NCBI GenBank assembly: GCA_900770395.1 | Contig: CAAGKM010000015.1 | Span: 62,001 to 126,000, forward strand | Direction: 5' to 3' | Length of the DNA stretch: 64,000 nt | Source: an uncultured Prevotella sp. | Lineage (GTDB): Bacteria; Bacteroidota; Bacteroidia; Bacteroidales; Bacteroidaceae | Shown: in pieces, positions 26,249 through 33,973 of the stretch | How the letters are laid out: each line of letters starts with the position of its first letter | How positions within the stretch are numbered: the stretch's first letter is position 1 | Made by a program: the position numbers and the translations under genes | Notes under the pieces: generated by a model | Databases searched by the model: none | What the model was told of the DNA's origin: nothing | The model's input: the letters and a program-made list of their open reading frames with translations, nothing else

Positions 26249-26431
26249 ATGACAGAGAACAAGACAAGGAAACCATACGTCAGACCGAGTATGGAAGTGA
26301 TTAAGGTAGAGACCACGAGCATCCTCGCAGGAAGCCCTGGTGACGGTTCGTCGTTCAGCAACAGCATCAGTGGGTATGACAATGCTACTGATGATAACGA
26401 CGGATGGTTTGAAGGAGAAGCAATAGAGTAA
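26249..26431 (+). CDS. 60-residue small peptide of the KPxxxVxxV...LAGS type
   Basis: Short protein with a basic start (TRKPYVRPSMEVIKVE), a hydrophobic core ending in ILAGSPGDG and an acidic, Asn/Ser/Gly-rich tail. Bacteroidota genomes carry many such short proteins, unannotated, beside fimbrillin-like genes. It lacks a signal peptide by sight. Its stop shares a base with the next start (TAATG), so the fimbrillin-like gene is translationally coupled. Possible roles: peptide precursor cut after the Gly-Ser, regulator, or surface peptide; none shown. Confidence 0.65.
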   Translation: MTENKTRKPYVRPSMEVIKVETTSILAGSPGDGSSFSNSISGYDNATDDNDGWFEGEAIE

Positions 26432-28170
26432 TGAAACAAAACAACAGAACGATTATGAAGAAGATATTCGGCTATATCACGTTGGCGATGGCGCTGACGG
26501 CTTGCGGCAGCGACGAGGCACTGCAGGAGTATGAGCAGAAACAGGACAAATATCCGCTGCAGTTCACAGCCACGGTGGAGGATATACAGACCCGGGTGAC
26601 AGCTGACAACAACTGGAGCGACGGCGATGAGATAGGAATACAGATAGGCACCAGCGATGACCAACAAGGCAAGTACAAGTACGCAGCCAATGACGGGAGC
26701 GGAACCTGGAGCTCTGAAAGTCCTGTGTCATGGCAGGAAGGTCAAACCGACGTTACGGTCACGGCGTGGTATCCTTATTACAAAAAAGAGAATGCGGACA
26801 TCAGCAATCAGGCAGACGGTTACACCCAATACGAGTTTCTTAAGGCAGAGGAAACGGGGCAGTCGAGCCAGCAGACTGTGAATCTGACATTCAAGCACCA
26901 GATGGCAAAGGTGATGTGCAGAGTGAAGGATGCTGGTGGAGCATACATCAAAGGAGCCAAGGTGAGGTTTTACGGTATGCCCTCCGTTACGTTCGACAAG
27001 GGAGCGGTGACCGCAACCGGCACAAGGGGTGAGATTACACCATATATTGATGAAGGCACTTATACAACATACGTCGCCCTGCTTGCTCCGCAGACCATTG
27101 CGAAGGAGCAGAGCTTTATCGAAGTGACCGCAAACGGTAAGACATACCATTTTAAGCCTACGGACAATATTGAGCTGAAAGCAGGAAAGTCGCATAACTA
27201 TAAGATTACGATTGGTGATAAGGTAGACTATGCAATTGACGACAACGGCACATATCATGTACGTACAGCCGAGGGGCTGACGGCGTGGGCAAAGGCGGCA
27301 AACGCTTCCCCATATAACGCCTCATGTATCCTTGAAACTAACATCGAGCTGACCGGTGAAAATAACTGGGAACCAGTGTGCCAAGATTATGACAACCCAT
27401 ATATCGGCACATTCGACGGCAACGGGAAATCCATCATCGGATTGAAAATTAACTCAAATGCGTCTGTTGTGGGCTTTATCGGTAGATTAGGCGAAGGCGG
27501 CACGGTGAAGAACCTGAAGGTGGAAGGTGCAGATATGTCATCAACAGGCAGTTCCGCTAATATCGGTGCTGTGGCAGGCAGTAATAAAGGCACAATCTCC
27601 AACTGCCATGTGATAAATAGTTCTGCTATAAGCGGGAAACATCAAGCAGGCGGCGTGGTAGGCTATAATTACGGCATAATCTCCTATTGCCATGTGTCAA
27701 ATGATTGCTCTGTGAATGTGGAATCAGATATGTATTTAGGAGGAATTGCAAGTTTTAATGCCCCTTCGGGAGCAATCACCGCATGCTACGCTTTGTGCAG
27801 TTTGGACGTAACAGGTAATGCCTGTGTCGGAGGTATATTTGGAACTTCTACTGGCAGCTGTACCGCCTGCTATTCCTGCTGCAAACTCTTGAATGCGCCA
27901 ACTTATGCAGGCGGTATTTCAGGATTAAACCCAGGCACGGTTACTGCCTGCTATTGGGCCAACGTGCCAGATGCTACCAACGTATTCACGAAAGGTATAG
28001 GTTATGGCACAGACAACACCGACAAGGTGGACGGCAGCGATGGTAAGACTTGGGCTGACGCCATGGAGGGCATGAACTCAGCACTCACCCAAGCAGGCTA
28101 CACAGATTACCAGTATAAGGCTAATGGCAGTTCCCAGACAGAGCCGCTAAAGCTCGTGAAGAAACAGTAG
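26431..28170 (+). CDS. Fimbrillin-like lipoprotein with GLUG-repeat C-terminal part
   Basis: 579 residues (ATG at 26431; in-frame ATG at 26455 may be the true start). Lipobox LTAC. Residues about 35-265 follow the Mfa1-like fimbrillin pattern (PLQFTATVEDIQTRVT, NWSDGDEIGIQIG, FKHQMAKVMCRV, YKITIGD). From about 340 on come glycine-rich GLUG-type repeats (GFIGRLGEGGTVKNLKVEG, GAVAGSNKGTISNCHV, GGVVGYNYGIISYCHV, GGISGLNPGTVTACY), many with cysteines. GLUG repeats occur in adhesins and surface proteins. Probably a surface adhesin or fimbrial tip/ancillary subunit. Confidence 0.82.
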   Translation: MKQNNRTIMKKIFGYITLAMALTACGSDEALQEYEQKQDKYPLQFTATVEDIQTRVTADNNWSDGDEIGIQIGTSDDQQGKYKYAANDGSGTWSSESPVSWQEGQTDVTVTAWYPYYKKENADISNQADGYTQYEFLKAEETGQSSQQTVNLTFKHQMAKVMCRVKDAGGAYIKGAKVRFYGMPSVTFDKGAVTATGTRGEITPYIDEGTYTTYVALLAPQTIAKEQSFIEVTANGKTYHFKPTDNIELKAGKSHNYKITIGDKVDYAIDDNGTYHVRTAEGLTAWAKAANASPYNASCILETNIELTGENNWEPVCQDYDNPYIGTFDGNGKSIIGLKINSNASVVGFIGRLGEGGTVKNLKVEGADMSSTGSSANIGAVAGSNKGTISNCHVINSSAISGKHQAGGVVGYNYGIISYCHVSNDCSVNVESDMYLGGIASFNAPSGAITACYALCSLDVTGNACVGGIFGTSTGSCTACYSCCKLLNAPTYAGGISGLNPGTVTACYWANVPDATNVFTKGIGYGTDNTDKVDGSDGKTWADAMEGMNSALTQAGYTDYQYKANGSSQTEPLKLVKKQ

Positions 28171-28261
28171 AAACGACCTGCGGCGACCCGTTAAAACGAC
28201 CCACGCGTGGGTCGCAAAACGGTTCACGCATGGGTCGTAAAACGGTTCACGCGTGGGGCGT
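28171..28261. repeat. Three tandem 23-bp palindromic repeats with a degenerate fourth
   Basis: Full units at 28193-28215, 28216-28238 and 28239-28261, each starting AAAACG and built round the core CACGCGTGG or CACGCATGG. A diverged unit is at 28171-28192. The first unit contains the perfect 18-bp palindrome CGACCCACGCGTGGGTCG. It lies between the fimbrillin-like and HU-HIG genes, and could be a terminator, an HU target, or a mobile repeat. Confidence 0.75.
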
Positions 28262-28323
28262 TCCGACAGGGTATATACAGTGATAATTAACATATTTATA
28301 AATCCTCTAAAAAACTAACAGAA

Positions 28324-28800
28324 ATGATAGAGTATGAGATTAAATCAAGAGTTCAGTCAGTAGGCGAGCGCAAGGGACAGACAGTGTACTACGCACAGCC
28401 GAAGACCAACCAGAAAATGAGCCACAAGGCAGTAGTAGACCACATCGTGCGCGAGACCTCGCTCTCAGCCGGTGACGTGAGCAATGCATTGATAAGTCTG
28501 AGCAACGTGGTGTGCGAGGCTCTGAAGCTGGGCATGAGCGTGGACCTTGCCGAGCTTGGCTCGCTGAGACTGAGCGTGACATCGAAGATGATGGACACAC
28601 CCGAGGAGGTGACCGTGCAGAAGGCGCTCAACACGCCGAAGATAGTGTTCAACCCCAAGCAGGCAATGCGCGACGCCGCCAACTCGGTGGAGCTGAGCAT
28701 TGACCGCAGCCGCGTGACTCCTGCCGGCAGCAAGCCCGCAACGCCCGACTCAGGCACTGACCCGGGCACGGGCGGCAGCGGCGAGAACGAGGAGTGGTAA
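28324..28800 (+). CDS. HU-HIG family DNA-binding protein
   Basis: 158 residues. HU/IHF fold variant with the long N-terminal strand typical of the Bacteroidota HU-HIG group (YEIKSRVQSVGERKGQTVYYAQP), helices HKAVVDHIVRETSLSAGDVSNAL, the DNA-arm region (VDLAELGSLRLSVTSKMM) and a disordered Pro/Gly/Thr/Glu-rich tail from about 130 ending in ENEEW. Binds DNA without strong sequence preference in the family. It follows the fimbrillin cassette in the same direction, separated by tandem palindromes it could bind. Confidence 0.88.
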   Translation: MIEYEIKSRVQSVGERKGQTVYYAQPKTNQKMSHKAVVDHIVRETSLSAGDVSNALISLSNVVCEALKLGMSVDLAELGSLRLSVTSKMMDTPEEVTVQKALNTPKIVFNPKQAMRDAANSVELSIDRSRVTPAGSKPATPDSGTDPGTGGSGENEEW

Positions 28801-28822
28801 CCACCAACCTTTTACTTACTTT

Positions 28823-28896
28823 TTAGGCACGGATTACACGGAATACACAGATAAGTGAAATAAAAAATCTGTGACATCTGTGTAATCCGTGCCTAA
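28823..28896. repeat. REPIN-like inverted repeat, copy A
   Basis: Arm TTAGGCACGGATTACACGGA (28823-28842) and its complement with one mismatch (28877-28896), 34-base centre with a second inner stem (CACAGAT/ATCTGTG). Same family as copies B and C in this window. Confidence 0.8.
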
Positions 28897-29008
28897 TTTA
28901 TGTCATTATGATTACTTGAGGGTATTTTGACATCCCCTCCTTTAAAGGTATCAAAAGATGAAAAAGACAAAATCGTGAAAAAGATTTGGTGGTGTCAAAA
29001 AAAAGCAT

Positions 29009-29016
29009 TACCTTTG
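29009..29016 (+). promoter_or_regulatory. -7 promoter element (TACCTTTG) of the toxin-antitoxin operon
   Basis: TACCTTTG 35 bases before the antitoxin ATG. TTTTGACATC (28925-28934) and GGTGTCAAAA (28991-29000) form an imperfect inverted repeat upstream that could be the antitoxin operator. Confidence 0.6.
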
Positions 29017-29050
29017 TCGCTGAAAAGTTCTTAACAGTAAAAATACGACA

Positions 29051-29263
29051 ATGGAAACGGCTATAGACACAAGGACATTCACATTGCAGATACCTCAGAG
29101 CGATACACGGTTTTTATCCACACTGGCAAAGAAAATGGGATGGATAAAAAAGGAACAGCCCTCAAAAAAGTGCGGACTGGATGCTGCGTTGAAAGAGGTT
29201 GAGAAGGGGAAGCTGAAAAGTTTCGACAGCGTTGACGCACTTATGGATTACCTGCACTCATGA
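29051..29263 (+). CDS. Antitoxin of a type II toxin-antitoxin module
   Basis: 70-residue charged protein: an N-terminal strand-like DNA-binding part (TRTFTLQIPQSD, FLSTLAKKMGW) and a C-terminal helical part rich in Lys/Glu (LKEVEKGKLKSFDSVDALMDYLH) that would wrap around the toxin. Its last four bases overlap the toxin start (ATGA). Known antitoxins of this kind neutralise YafQ-type ribonucleases and repress their own promoter. Confidence 0.8.
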   Translation: METAIDTRTFTLQIPQSDTRFLSTLAKKMGWIKKEQPSKKCGLDAALKEVEKGKLKSFDSVDALMDYLHS

Positions 29264-29541
29264 GCAAATACAAGATTACAACTACTGGGGCATTCAGAAA
29301 GGCATTTAAAAAATGTATGAGGCGTGGACTTGATGAAAACATTTTCATCGAGGCTGTCTCAATCTTGGCTCAAACAGGCACTCTGCCTCCCAAATACATG
29401 GCACATCCATTAACAGGCAACTACAAAGGATGTATGGAATGTCACTTACAGCCTGACTGGTTGTTGGTGTGGAAACAAAACGACAGAGAGTTGATTTTAA
29501 TCCTTGTTGATACTGGCACTCATTCCGACCTGTTTAAATAA
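29260..29541 (+). CDS. YafQ-family mRNA-cleaving toxin
   Basis: 93 residues, standard length for RelE/ParE-fold YafQ toxins. Conserved catalytic positions are all present: H49 (HPLTGNYKG), H62, D66 (HLQPDWLLVW), H88 and F92 (THSDLF). The family cleaves mRNA in the ribosomal A site. Intact pairing with the antitoxin in front suggests a functional module, placed between two REPIN-like repeats. Confidence 0.92.
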   Translation: MSKYKITTTGAFRKAFKKCMRRGLDENIFIEAVSILAQTGTLPPKYMAHPLTGNYKGCMECHLQPDWLLVWKQNDRELILILVDTGTHSDLFK

Positions 29542-29559
29542 CGGAATAAAAAACAACAG

Positions 29560-29600
29560 CCGCCTGCCTGTTCTGCTGAACGGGCAGGCGGAATTTTATT
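29560..29600 (+). terminator. Intrinsic terminator after the toxin gene
   Basis: Arms CCGCCTGCCTGTTC (29560-29573) and GAACGGGCAGGCGG (29578-29591), 14 pairs with one T-G, TGCT loop, then AATTTTATTT. Confidence 0.85.
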
Positions 29601-29651
29601 TGCGGGAAAATATCACTTACGAAAATGTTCGTATCAATCAAGTACCTCATG

Positions 29652-29795
29652 CTACAACAGAAATGCGGGGTCGTTCACAATAAGGCTGCCCTTTAATCTC
29701 TGAAAAGCCTCCCAACTTCTGTTGGTCTTCTTTGGTGCTGTCTGCGCCTGAGTCTCGTTCTGAGCCTCAGTTGTTTTCTTTGTTTCCTTCTCCAT
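29652..29795 (-). CDS. Small 47-residue protein, unrecognised
   Basis: ATG at 29795 and TAG at 29652-29654. A polar N-terminal half (Lys/Thr/Gln/Glu-rich, starting MEKETKKTTEAQ) is followed by KKTNRSWEAFQRLKGSLIV and NDPAFLL at the end, a helix-plus-strand piece. A good -7 element (29823-29830) stands 28 bases in front, which supports a real gene. It was found by reading; it is too short for usual ORF cut-offs. No function assigned. Confidence 0.6.
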   Translation of the reverse strand: MEKETKKTTEAQNETQAQTAPKKTNRSWEAFQRLKGSLIVNDPAFLL

Positions 29796-29822
29796 AATTT
29801 TATATATTTAATTATTTGCCTG

Positions 29823-29830
29823 CAAAGTTA
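29823..29830 (-). promoter_or_regulatory. -7 promoter element (TAACTTTG) of the 47-residue ORF
   Basis: Minus-strand TAACTTTG followed by CAGG, 28 bases before the ATG at 29795. Confidence 0.65.
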
Positions 29831-29954
29831 CATTATTTTTCTGTATTGTGCAAGAAAAATCTAAAAAACGACAGACTTCACTGAGTCGCCAAAGAAGAAT
29901 GGTCAATGCTCTCCGATGGTGGCTGTCCGAAAAGCCTGTCACTACTTACATTGT

Positions 29955-30046
29955 GTCACGATTTTAGGCACGGATTACACGGATTTCACAGTTTTCTTAT
30001 TTATCTTATCCGTGATATCCGTGTAATCCGTGCCTAAAATCGTGAC
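29955..30046. repeat. REPIN-like inverted repeat, copy B, perfect 30-bp arms
   Basis: Arms at 29955-29984 and 30017-30046 are exact complements over 30 bases (core TTAGGCACGGATTACACGGA) around a 32-base centre. It lies between the 47-residue ORF promoter and the stop of the isomerase gene and could also end transcription of the sugar operon. Confidence 0.88.
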
Positions 30047-30077
30047 AGATGTTTTTGGACAATCTGGAGGGGAATTT

Positions 30078-31502
30078 TTACTCGTGGATATACAGATTCC
30101 AGCCGAGGTAGTTGTTGATAGCCTCGTCGAGAACCTCCTTGACGTCGGTGCGTACCATAGCCACATGGTGCTCGAAGCCGTTCTTGCAGATATACTTCAT
30201 CAGCTTCTGCAGGTTGGGGACCTTGGTCACGGCGATGCAGCCGTCCATTCCGTATGGGTCGTTGGTGAGGTCACCGTTTCCGAGATATGCCTTGATGCAG
30301 CCCTCGGTGTCGTCGGTTGAGATGCGGAAGTATGTGAAGTCTCCCTCTGTAGCCTTGGCGTAGACAGCTCCGAAGGTGTTCTTCTTGCCAAGTGTGCGGC
30401 CGAGCACTCCAAGAGTGCCGAGCTTCAGGTCGTTCTGCATGAACGACTTTGCGCAATTTCCGCAGTGTGTGCACACGCACTTGTTGCGGTCCTCGGCAAA
30501 GTTGTTGTTCCAGTCGAGCAGTGCCGACGGCTTGTCGGATGCCAATGACAGGGCGAGCATCGACACTGCGCCTGCTATGTCCATCTCGCATGCTGCCGGA
30601 ATCATCTTCTCGCTGAGCATGCTCATGGTCACGCAGGCAGCGCAGCCGTAGTTCTGCTCCAGCGAGTCCCAGCACTGTATAGCCACGGCGTCAATGTCGT
30701 TGGCGTCAATCCAGCGCTCCACGGCAATGCCGAACTTAGCCTGCAGCATGAGCTTGTCGCCGTATTCCTGCGGCACGGTGGCATAAGCCTTGATGTCCTC
30801 CATCTTCTTCAGCAGCTCAGCGTCGTTGTCCTCAATCTTCCTTGCAGCAAAGAGAATCTCGCTCAGGTCGACAGGCACCACTGTGATGCCGCTTCTCTGC
30901 AGCAGCTTCTCGCTGGCGCGCACTGTCTGGAATCCGGCAGGGCGTGCTCCGATGGCTCCTATGCGGGCATGGCGCAAGCCGCCCACTGTGCGGCAGATGG
31001 CAGCAAACTTGTTGATGTCCTTTGCCAGAAGGTCGCTATATATAGAATATGTGTGGAGTGCGGTGTCGGTGAACGGGATGCCATACTGATAGAGGTTGTT
31101 GCACACTGAGATTTTGCCGCAGAAAGCGTCGCGGCGGCTGTCGAGGTCCACCTTGTCGTTTTCGTCGTCGCATGCCTGCACCATAACGGGCACGTTGAGG
31201 TCGGCGCCGTTGATGGCGTTGATGATGCCAATCTCAAAGCCGAAGTTAGGCAGTGATACGATGATGCCGTCGATGCGGTCGCGGTTGGCGCGGAACAGCT
31301 CGGCGCATTTCATTCCGTCCTCACGGGTCTCTATGCTGCTGCTTCCCGTTGGTGTGGCGTCCTCGGGCAGGATAACGTAGTCATAACCCTCGTCGGTGAT
31401 GGTTTTCAAGAGCTGCTTGCGCACGTCTCTTGCCAGTTCTGAGTTGAAGTATGCACGGGTGCCGATAATCACACCGAAGCAGATTTTCTTTTCGTTCTTC
31501 AT
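30078..31502 (-). CDS. L-fucose/arabinose-isomerase-family sugar isomerase
   Basis: 474 residues; cytoplasmic. The N-terminal domain (FGVIIGTRAYFN, GYDYVILPEDATPTG, IVSLPNFGFEIGI) and the C-terminal cysteine-bearing part (CVCTHCGNCAKSF) fit the fucose/arabinose isomerase-like superfamily, which swaps aldose and ketose sugars with a metal ion. Last gene of an operon with an FGGY kinase and a two-part transketolase. That gene set is known from pentulose pathways including D-apiose use (isomerase to apulose, kinase, apulose-4-phosphate transketolase). The actual sugar is inferred, not shown. Confidence 0.75.
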   Translation of the reverse strand: MKNEKKICFGVIIGTRAYFNSELARDVRKQLLKTITDEGYDYVILPEDATPTGSSSIETREDGMKCAELFRANRDRIDGIIVSLPNFGFEIGIINAINGADLNVPVMVQACDDENDKVDLDSRRDAFCGKISVCNNLYQYGIPFTDTALHTYSIYSDLLAKDINKFAAICRTVGGLRHARIGAIGARPAGFQTVRASEKLLQRSGITVVPVDLSEILFAARKIEDNDAELLKKMEDIKAYATVPQEYGDKLMLQAKFGIAVERWIDANDIDAVAIQCWDSLEQNYGCAACVTMSMLSEKMIPAACEMDIAGAVSMLALSLASDKPSALLDWNNNFAEDRNKCVCTHCGNCAKSFMQNDLKLGTLGVLGRTLGKKNTFGAVYAKATEGDFTYFRISTDDTEGCIKAYLGNGDLTNDPYGMDGCIAVTKVPNLQKLMKYICKNGFEHHVAMVRTDVKEVLDEAINNYLGWNLYIHE

Positions 31503-31535
31503 AATTATAACAGTTTTTTGTATTGATAGATTAGT

Positions 31536-33017
31536 TTATTTCAGTAGTTGACTCACGGCGTTGTGCCATCCCTTGATGTACTGCTCCATGAGCGCGGCGT
31601 TGTCCTGAGGCTGATAGCGCTTTCTGCTGCTTCGCATTGCCTGTATCTCCTCAAAGTTGGTCATGGCGCCCAATGCAGTGCGGTTCATTATCACCGCTCC
31701 CAGTGCCGATGCCTCCTCGATGTTGGAGCAGTCGACGGGCACACGCAGACAGTCGGTCTGATACTGCATGAGGAAGTTGTTCTTTGTAGGACCGCCGTCC
31801 ACACGCATTTCCTTTACGGCTATTCCTGCCTGACCTGCCATTGTGCCCACGAGGTCGTAAATCTGATAGGCTATCGACTCAAGGGTGGCTCTGAGAATGT
31901 GGTTGCGTTCGGTGCCCAGGCTCATGCCGGAGATTGCCGCCCTCACGTCGTTGTTCCACCATGGCGCACCAAGTCCGGCAAAGGCAGGCACGATATACAC
32001 GCCGCCGTTGTCGGGCACAGAGAGTGCCGCCTCCTCAATCTCTGCCGGCGAGCTGATCATCTTCAGGTTGTTCATCAGCCAGTTGATGGTGGCTCCCGTG
32101 CAGTGGATGTTGCCCTCGAATGAGTAGAACACCTTGCCCAATGCCGCAAATCCCACTGATGTCACCAAGCCTTGCGGAGCCGGCTTTGCCTTCTCGCCGA
32201 TGTTCACCATCACTGATGAGCCTGTGCCGTAGGTGGCTTTTCCCATGCCCGGCTCAAAACACATCTGTCCCACAAGTGCGCCGTGGGAGTCGCCCAGTAC
32301 GCCTGCGATGGCAATGGGGTGGGGCAGGATGCCCTCGATGGTGGTCTCGCCGTAGATGGCATCCGACGGCATCGGCTTTGGCATCATGCTGCGTGGTATG
32401 GTGAAGAGCCTCAGCAGCTCGTCGTCCCAGTCGAGAGTGTGGATGTTGAACAGCAGTGTGCGCGATGCGTTGGTGTAGTCGGTGGCATGACACTGCCCGT
32501 TGGTGAGCCTCCATACCAGCCATGAGTCGATGGTGCCCATGAGCAGGTCGCCCTGCTCTGCCGCGCTGCGTGCTCCCTCCACGTTGTCGAGAATCCATTT
32601 CACGCCGCTGGCAGAGAAATACGGGTCGATAAGCAGTCCCGTCTTCTCTCTCACCATGTCGCCGTAGCCCTCGTTCTTCAGACGGTTGCACAGCTCCTCG
32701 CCGCGTGTGCATTGCCACACCACGGCATTGCATACCGGCTTGCCGCTTGTCTTGCTCCACACCACTGCGGTCTCACGCTGGTTGGTGATGGCGAGCGAGT
32801 AGTCGTTGGCTGCGGTGTCCTCGCCATCAAGCAGCTGGCTCACAGCCGTAATCATGTTGTTGTAAATCTCCTCTGCGTCGTGCTCCACCCAACCTGTTTG
32901 GGGATAGTATTGCTTGTGTGCCACGTTCACGCGGCGCACCATCTCGCAATGCTCGCTGAACAGCATCGCCTTGGTTGCCGATGTGCTCTGGTCGATAGCT
33001 ATAATATAGGTTGCCAT
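31536..33017 (-). CDS. FGGY-family sugar kinase, glycerol-kinase-like
   Basis: 493 residues. Phosphate-1 motif AIDQSTSATKAMLF at the start, LAITNQRETAVVW, HATDYTNASRTLLFN, TYGTGSSVMVNIG, and the FGGY C-terminal core (AGLGAPWWNNDVRAAISGM, RVDGGPTKNNFLMQYQTD). Overall closest by eye to glycerol kinase, but the operon around it (isomerase and split transketolase, no glpF or glpD) argues for a ketose such as apulose or another pentulose. Starts 11 bases after the transketolase C-subunit. Confidence 0.8.
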   Translation of the reverse strand: MATYIIAIDQSTSATKAMLFSEHCEMVRRVNVAHKQYYPQTGWVEHDAEEIYNNMITAVSQLLDGEDTAANDYSLAITNQRETAVVWSKTSGKPVCNAVVWQCTRGEELCNRLKNEGYGDMVREKTGLLIDPYFSASGVKWILDNVEGARSAAEQGDLLMGTIDSWLVWRLTNGQCHATDYTNASRTLLFNIHTLDWDDELLRLFTIPRSMMPKPMPSDAIYGETTIEGILPHPIAIAGVLGDSHGALVGQMCFEPGMGKATYGTGSSVMVNIGEKAKPAPQGLVTSVGFAALGKVFYSFEGNIHCTGATINWLMNNLKMISSPAEIEEAALSVPDNGGVYIVPAFAGLGAPWWNNDVRAAISGMSLGTERNHILRATLESIAYQIYDLVGTMAGQAGIAVKEMRVDGGPTKNNFLMQYQTDCLRVPVDCSNIEEASALGAVIMNRTALGAMTNFEEIQAMRSSRKRYQPQDNAALMEQYIKGWHNAVSQLLK

Positions 33018-33028
33018 AGGCAGGGTGT

Positions 33029-33952
33029 TTATTTGATGAAGTCAAGTGCGCTTTTCACTATACCCTCGGCATTCAGACCGTAGTGGGCGAATATCTCTGC
33101 CGAGTTGCCGTGAACCACGTTCTCGTCGGGTATTCCCAGAATTCTCACAGGAACAGGATGCTCCGACAGAATCTCAGTCACCATTGCTCCAAGACCGCCG
33201 TACTGGCTGTGCTCCTCAACGGTGATGATGCGCCCTGTCTCCCTGGCTGCCTTCAGGATTGCCTCCTTGTCGCATGGCTTGATGCTTGCCATGTCGAGCA
33301 CTCTTGCGTTGATGCCCTGCTTGCGCAGCTCAAGTCCTGCCTGATAAGCGTGATACACAGTCTCGCCTGTGCCGATGATTGTCAGGTCGGTGCCGTCGAG
33401 CAGCTGTTTTGCCTTGCCTATTGCAAATTCAAAGTCGTCGTTCTCATAAACATCTGGCACAGCGGCTCTGCCCACTCTCACATATACAGGATGCGGATAG
33501 TCCACAAGCAGCTTCACTAATTTGCGTGTCTGACGTGCGTCGCAGGGCAGCACAATGTGCATTCCGGGGAAGGTGCGCAGCACCGCCATGTCGTGAAGGC
33601 TGTGGTGAGTTGCGCCCAGTGCGCCGTATGCCACGCCGCCGCTCACGCCAAGTATCTTCACGTTGTTCTCGCTGTATGCAAGGTCAACCTTCACCTGCTC
33701 CAGGCTGCGTGCCACATAGAAACAGGCAGGACCGCATACAAACACCTTCTTGCCGCTGTGGGCAAGTCCGGCAGAGATGCCTACTGCATCCTGTTCGGCG
33801 ATGCCGCACTCCACGAACTGCTCGGGAAGCGCATCGGCAAAATCATTCAGGGTAACAGAGCCACGGGCATCGGTGGTCACTGCTATGATATCTTTATCTT
33901 CACGCGCCAGCTCAAGCAGAGTGTCGGTGAAACTCTTTCGACATGCTATCAT
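33029..33952 (-). CDS. Transketolase C-terminal-type subunit
   Basis: 307 residues: Pyr domain (VTTDARGSVTLNDFADALPEQFVECGIAEQDAVGISAGLA) and transketolase C domain (IITVEEHSQYGGLGAMVTEIL). It pairs with the N-terminal subunit upstream by 21 bases to make a complete thiamine-diphosphate enzyme. Split transketolases of this form are often specialised for a catabolic sugar phosphate rather than the pentose-phosphate pathway. Confidence 0.9.
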   Translation of the reverse strand: MIACRKSFTDTLLELAREDKDIIAVTTDARGSVTLNDFADALPEQFVECGIAEQDAVGISAGLAHSGKKVFVCGPACFYVARSLEQVKVDLAYSENNVKILGVSGGVAYGALGATHHSLHDMAVLRTFPGMHIVLPCDARQTRKLVKLLVDYPHPVYVRVGRAAVPDVYENDDFEFAIGKAKQLLDGTDLTIIGTGETVYHAYQAGLELRKQGINARVLDMASIKPCDKEAILKAARETGRIITVEEHSQYGGLGAMVTEILSEHPVPVRILGIPDENVVHGNSAEIFAHYGLNAEGIVKSALDFIK

Positions 33953-33973
33953 AATATATATAAGTAATGTAGA

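Noticed and set aside
28171..28261. CRISPR-like array
   Set aside because: Units are directly adjacent and palindromic with no spacers; no cas genes in the window. The same holds for 58341-58428.
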